Shown piece by piece: positions 14,677 through 17,623 of a DNA stretch of 17,623 nt. The notes beneath the pieces were generated by a model that made no database searches, was not told where the DNA came from, and saw only the letters and a list, made by a program, of their open reading frames with translations. The DNA is from Austwickia sp039812465 (GTDB taxonomy: Bacteria > Actinomycetota > Actinomycetes > Actinomycetales > Dermatophilaceae). A program made the position numbers and the translations under genes. Where the stretch lies: assembly GCA_039812465.1 (NCBI GenBank), contig JBDIAS010000058.1, forward strand, positions 1 to 17,623, written 5' to 3'. Position 1 is the first letter of the stretch, and each line of letters begins with the position of its first letter.

Positions 14677-15461
14677 GGGGCCGAGCCCTCCTCGATCTCG
14701 TGCTCGCGGGACTCGACGGCCTCCGCGTAGGTCTTCGGGCCGATGACCTGTTGACGCGCGGTGAGGACCCGCGAGATCGACAGGCGGCTGGGGGTGCCGT
14801 CCGGCAGGAGCGCCGGCGTGTCGACCGCGTTGTGGCGCGCGTAGACGCCGGGCGCGGGCAGACCGGCGACGAACCGGTTGTCCCGGAAGCGCTGCGTGGA
14901 GAGCTCACGCTGGGTCGGCCGGGCCACGAGGCGCTGCCGGTGGGCGAGGACCATCGAGGCCATCGCCGCGACGATCAGCAGCGCGCTGGTGAGCTGGAAG
15001 GCCCACAGGTACGGGCCGAAGACCAGGTACGCGATCCCCTGCGGGTTGCCCTCCGCGTTGGCGATGGACAGGCCCGCCGGGTTGGGCGCCACCACGACTC
15101 GCCCGAGCATCCCGACGAGCAGGCCGCCCAGGCCGAGCGCGACCAGGAGCGAGACCACCTTCTGCCCCCGGATCGTGTCGACCATCGACTCGCTCGCGTC
15201 GACGCCGATCATCATGATGACGAAGAGGAACAGCATCATGATCGCGCCCGTGTAGACGAACACGTGCACGATCCCGAGGAAGTCCGCGCCCTGCGCGAGG
15301 TAGACGACGCCGAGCATGATCATGACGAGCGCCGTCGACATCGCGGCGTAGACGGCCTTCTTGGCGAACAGGAGCCCGAGGCTGCCGAAGACCATCGTGA
15401 TCGCCGCTACCCAGAAGAAGAACGACTCCCCTCCCGACAGCGTGACCTCCGTGCCGCTCAC
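14673..15461 (-). CDS. nuoJ: NADH-quinone oxidoreductase subunit J
   Basis: The 262-residue product is NuoJ, a five-helix membrane subunit linking the quinone-site region to the antiporter-like subunits. The conserved HVFVYTGAIMMLFLFVIMMIGV lies at about 66-87, and five hydrophobic segments are seen between about 12 and 190. It is longer than the E. coli protein (about 184 residues) because of a roughly 75-residue polar C-terminal tail rich in Arg and Glu, common in actinobacteria. The frame is open far upstream into nuoI. GTG 15461 is chosen because it overlaps the nuoI stop as GTGA, has GGTGG just upstream, and starts at the expected N terminus. Confidence 0.94.
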   Translation of the reverse strand: MSGTEVTLSGGESFFFWVAAITMVFGSLGLLFAKKAVYAAMSTALVMIMLGVVYLAQGADFLGIVHVFVYTGAIMMLFLFVIMMIGVDASESMVDTIRGQKVVSLLVALGLGGLLVGMLGRVVVAPNPAGLSIANAEGNPQGIAYLVFGPYLWAFQLTSALLIVAAMASMVLAHRQRLVARPTQRELSTQRFRDNRFVAGLPAPGVYARHNAVDTPALLPDGTPSRLSISRVLTARQQVIGPKTYAEAVESREHEIEEGSAP

Positions 15462-16120
15462 GGCCGTCCACCACCCTTCGTCTCCTCGCCGGACTCCTCC
15501 GGACGCTCGTCGCGGGCCTCGCCCTCGGCGACGAACTCGTGCTGCGCGGGGGTCGCTCCGCTGACCTTGCCTTGGTAGTAGTCCCGCTCCTCCAGGCCCT
15601 CGACCATCGGGTGCGGCGGCTGCGCCATCCCCTCCGCGAGCGGCGCCAGGAGCTGCTGCTTCTCGAAGATCAGGTCGGCGCGAGTGTGGTCGGCCATCTC
15701 GTAGAAGTTGGTCATCGTGAGGGCCCGGGTCGGGCACGCCTCGATGCACATCCCGCAGAAGATGCAGCGCAGGTAGTTGATCTGGTAGACCCGCCCGTAC
15801 CGCTCCCCCGGCGAGAACCGGCCGGTTCCGCCCTCCTCGACCGGGGTGTCGTCGTTGTCCGCGCCTTCGACGAAGATCGCGTCCGCGGGACAGGCCCACG
15901 CGCACAGCTCGCACCCGACGCACTTCTCCAACCCGTCGGGGTGGCGGTTCAGCTGGTGGCGGCCGTGGAACCGGGGTGCCGTCGGGCGCTTCTCCTCGGG
16001 GTATTGCGTCGTCGCGTACTCGCGAAACTGCGTCCGAAACGACACTCCGAACCCTGCAATCGGGGCGAGAAGCTCCGAGAAGAACCCCTTCTTTTCGGCG
16101 TTCTGCTCCTGCTCGCTCAC
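15458..16120 (-). CDS. nuoI: NADH-quinone oxidoreductase subunit I (2 x 4Fe-4S)
   Basis: The 220-residue product is NuoI, the peripheral iron-sulfur subunit that carries electrons toward the quinone site through clusters N6a and N6b. The two 8Fe-type motifs are CVGCELCAWACP (C67, C70, C73, C77) and CIFCGMCIEACP (C119, C122, C125, C129). An N-terminal amphipathic region (about 12-40) docks it on the membrane arm. It is longer than the E. coli protein (about 180) through an acidic, Glu-rich C-terminal tail. GTG 16120 is supported by GAGGAGG seven bases upstream and overlaps the nuoH stop as GTGA. Confidence 0.96.
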   Translation of the reverse strand: MSEQEQNAEKKGFFSELLAPIAGFGVSFRTQFREYATTQYPEEKRPTAPRFHGRHQLNRHPDGLEKCVGCELCAWACPADAIFVEGADNDDTPVEEGGTGRFSPGERYGRVYQINYLRCIFCGMCIEACPTRALTMTNFYEMADHTRADLIFEKQQLLAPLAEGMAQPPHPMVEGLEERDYYQGKVSGATPAQHEFVAEGEARDERPEESGEETKGGGRP

Positions 16121-17475
16121 TGGTCGACCTCCTCGTCCCTACGTACGGTGGGTTCGGAGCGCGCATACGTCCCGCTCCCGATCGGTTCCCGCAGGCGCTG
16201 GCCGGGCAGCGCCGGTACCGGGTGCCCGCCCGCGAACGGGTCGACCTCCGCCGGCACGAACGTCGCCTGGTCCCTGGCGTCGAGCGACCTGTCCCAGATC
16301 GTCATGCCGACCCAGACCGTCGCGATGATCGCCAGCACCACGAGCGTCGGCGCCACCGGCAGCCACCCGAAGAGGCGCGCCTCGCCGAGGAAACCGGCCG
16401 ACGCCCCGCGGATGAACGCGGCCGCGATGACCCAGAACAGCGTCACGGGGATGAGGAACTTCCAGCCGAAGCTCATGAACTGGTCGTAGCGCGTCCGCGG
16501 CAGCGTGCCCCGCAGCCACACGAAGAACCACATGAAGACCCACAGCTTGGCGGTGAACCACAGCAGGCCCCACCAGCCGGCGCTGAACTGGCCGTCGGCG
16601 ATGTAGTGCAGCCCGAACGGCGCCTGGTAGCCGCCGAGGAACAGCGTGGAGGCCAGGGCCGCGACGGTGAACATGTTGACGTACTCGCCGAGGAAGAACA
16701 TGCCGAAACGCATGCCGGAGTACTCGGTGTGGAACCCGGCGACCAGCTCGCCCTCGCCCTCGGCCAGGTCGAACGGGAGCCGGTTGGTCTCGCCGACCAT
16801 CGTGATCACGTAGACCACGAAGCTGACGATCAGCGGGAACATGAACCAGACCCGATCCTGGGCCGCCACGATCTCCCAGGTCATCATCGACTGCGCGTAG
16901 AGGAACACCGCGACGAAGGACAGGCCCATCGCGATCTCGTAACTGATGATCTGCGCCGTCGAGCGCAGCGCGCCGAGCAGGGGATACGTGGACCCGCTGG
17001 CCCAGGCGCCCAGCAGCAGTCCGTACGCTCCGACGCCGGCCGCGGCCAGCACCAGCAGCGCGGACACCGGGGTGTCGGTCAGCTGCAGCGGGGTGTGGTA
17101 GCCGAAGACGTAGACCATCCCGCCGAGCGGGATGATGCCGAACGAGATGAACGCGACCGACCCGGCGATGATCGGGCCGAGCAGGTACATCACCTTGTCG
17201 GCCTGCCGGGGGATCGTCATCTCCTTCCAGATCAGCTTGAAGGCGTCGGCGATCTCCTGGAGGATCCCCCACGGCCCGAACCGGTTGGGGCCGGGTCGCT
17301 GCTGCATGAACCCGATGACCCGGCGCTCGAACCAGATCACGATGACGACCTGGATCATCAGGTACGCGAAGATCAGCACCGCCTTGATCAGCGAGAGCCA
17401 CCACGGCGTCTGGCTGAAGTCCGGCGGCTCGATCGCCGCTGGAAGCCCGTGCGGCAACATGGCGAGCGCGCTCAT
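16117..17475 (-). CDS. nuoH: NADH-quinone oxidoreductase subunit H
   Basis: The 452-residue product is NuoH, the membrane subunit forming most of the quinone chamber and the entry to the proton path. Conserved features are FERRVIGFMQQRPGPNRFGP (about 49-68), the SYEIAMGLS helix and the loop LPFDLAEGEGELVAGFHTEY with its essential acidic residues. About eight to nine membrane helices are present. A hydrophilic C-terminal extension of roughly 70 residues, absent from the 325-residue E. coli protein, contains PVPALPGQRLREPIGSGTY and is typical of actinobacteria. The start is ATG 17475, overlapping the nuoG stop as ATGA. The frame is open further upstream, but that part is Arg-rich and does not resemble NuoH. 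Confidence 0.95.
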   Translation of the reverse strand: MSALAMLPHGLPAAIEPPDFSQTPWWLSLIKAVLIFAYLMIQVVIVIWFERRVIGFMQQRPGPNRFGPWGILQEIADAFKLIWKEMTIPRQADKVMYLLGPIIAGSVAFISFGIIPLGGMVYVFGYHTPLQLTDTPVSALLVLAAAGVGAYGLLLGAWASGSTYPLLGALRSTAQIISYEIAMGLSFVAVFLYAQSMMTWEIVAAQDRVWFMFPLIVSFVVYVITMVGETNRLPFDLAEGEGELVAGFHTEYSGMRFGMFFLGEYVNMFTVAALASTLFLGGYQAPFGLHYIADGQFSAGWWGLLWFTAKLWVFMWFFVWLRGTLPRTRYDQFMSFGWKFLIPVTLFWVIAAAFIRGASAGFLGEARLFGWLPVAPTLVVLAIIATVWVGMTIWDRSLDARDQATFVPAEVDPFAGGHPVPALPGQRLREPIGSGTYARSEPTVRRDEEVDQ

Positions 17476-17623
17476 GCGGCACCACCCTTCGTGACGGTGA
17501 CGACGTCCCCGGCGTCCGCGCCCAGCACGGCGCGCACGGCCGAGGGCCCGGAGTTGGTCGGCAGCCACACGACGTGGTCCGCCATCGGCGTGATCTGGAC
17601 CGGCACGGTGATCGAGCCGGCCC
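17472..17623 (-). CDS. nuoG: NADH-quinone oxidoreductase subunit G, C-terminal fragment (runs off window)
   Basis: Only the last 49 codons lie in the window. Read from 17621 down to the TGA at 17474-17472, they give AGSITVPVQITPMADHVVWLP, then TNSGPSAVRAVLGADAGDVV and a short polar end. This matches the molybdopterin-dinucleotide-binding-type C-terminal domain of actinobacterial NuoG (hydrophobic strand, then H/R-VVWLPTNS), the large iron-sulfur subunit of the peripheral arm. Codon bias is strongly G/C at third positions. The stop overlaps the nuoH ATG as ATGA, which supports the frame. Everything upstream, including the catalytic iron-sulfur motifs, is outside the window. Confidence 0.9.
   Translation of the reverse strand, partial: AGSITVPVQITPMADHVVWLPTNSGPSAVRAVLGADAGDVVTVTKGGAA

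Noticed and set aside
14673..16166. 497-codon frame suggesting an N-terminally extended NuoJ or a NuoI-NuoJ fusion
   Set aside because: The upstream part is a shifted reading of nuoI. GTG 15461, with its GTGA overlap and ribosome site, gives a normal NuoJ.
17476..17568. Extended N terminus for NuoH
   Set aside because: The extra residues are Arg-rich and unlike NuoH. The same DNA encodes the NuoG C terminus in another frame, with an ATGA junction.

Overview
The window is a chromosomal, core-metabolism segment of a very GC-rich actinomycete. Third codon positions are almost all G or C, GTG and TTG starts are common, and the two-subunit KorA/KorB enzyme, the extended NuoH and NuoI and the gene order all fit an actinobacterium. 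A Streptosporangiales or Streptomyces-like relative is my inference from memory of gene order, not a measured placement. I see no mobile element, CRISPR array, tRNA or rRNA, and no biosynthetic or defence cluster.

Layout. Positions 117-614 (+) encode a YajQ-family nucleotide-binding protein. It converges on 891-1787 (-), a membrane-anchored Ala/Pro-rich protein with a Trp/Arg/Asp repeat tail, and a perfect 15-bp hairpin separates the two. Next is htpX (2169-3032, -), a membrane zinc protease whose upstream DNA carries a good match to an extracytoplasmic-function (ECF) sigma promoter and an adjacent inverted repeat. Divergent from htpX is the korA-korB-rarD operon (3353-7309, +): a 2-oxoacid:ferredoxin oxidoreductase followed by an overlapping EamA/RarD-type transporter gene with a TTG start. 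A 14-bp-stem bidirectional terminator (7356-7393) separates rarD from a convergent TetR-family regulator (7430-8062, -), which has an inverted repeat across its own start codon.

From 8241 to the right edge lies the 3' part of the respiratory complex I operon on the minus strand. In transcription order it is nuoG (3' end only), nuoH, nuoI, nuoJ, nuoK, nuoL, nuoM, nuoN and a polyprenyl diphosphate synthase gene. Nearly every junction is a 4-base ATGA or GTGA overlap, so the block looks like one translationally coupled unit. NuoH, I, J, K, L, M and N supply the membrane arm plus the NuoI iron-sulfur subunit. The terminal prenyl synthase plausibly makes the menaquinone side chain, so enzyme and quinone substrate would be co-expressed.

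Most of the interest is regulatory: the htpX promoter region, the inverted repeats before korA, the tetR start-codon palindrome, and a lone TTA leucine codon near the start of nuoL. No clearly new multi-gene system is visible. The least explained gene is the Ala/Pro-rich protein at 891-1787.
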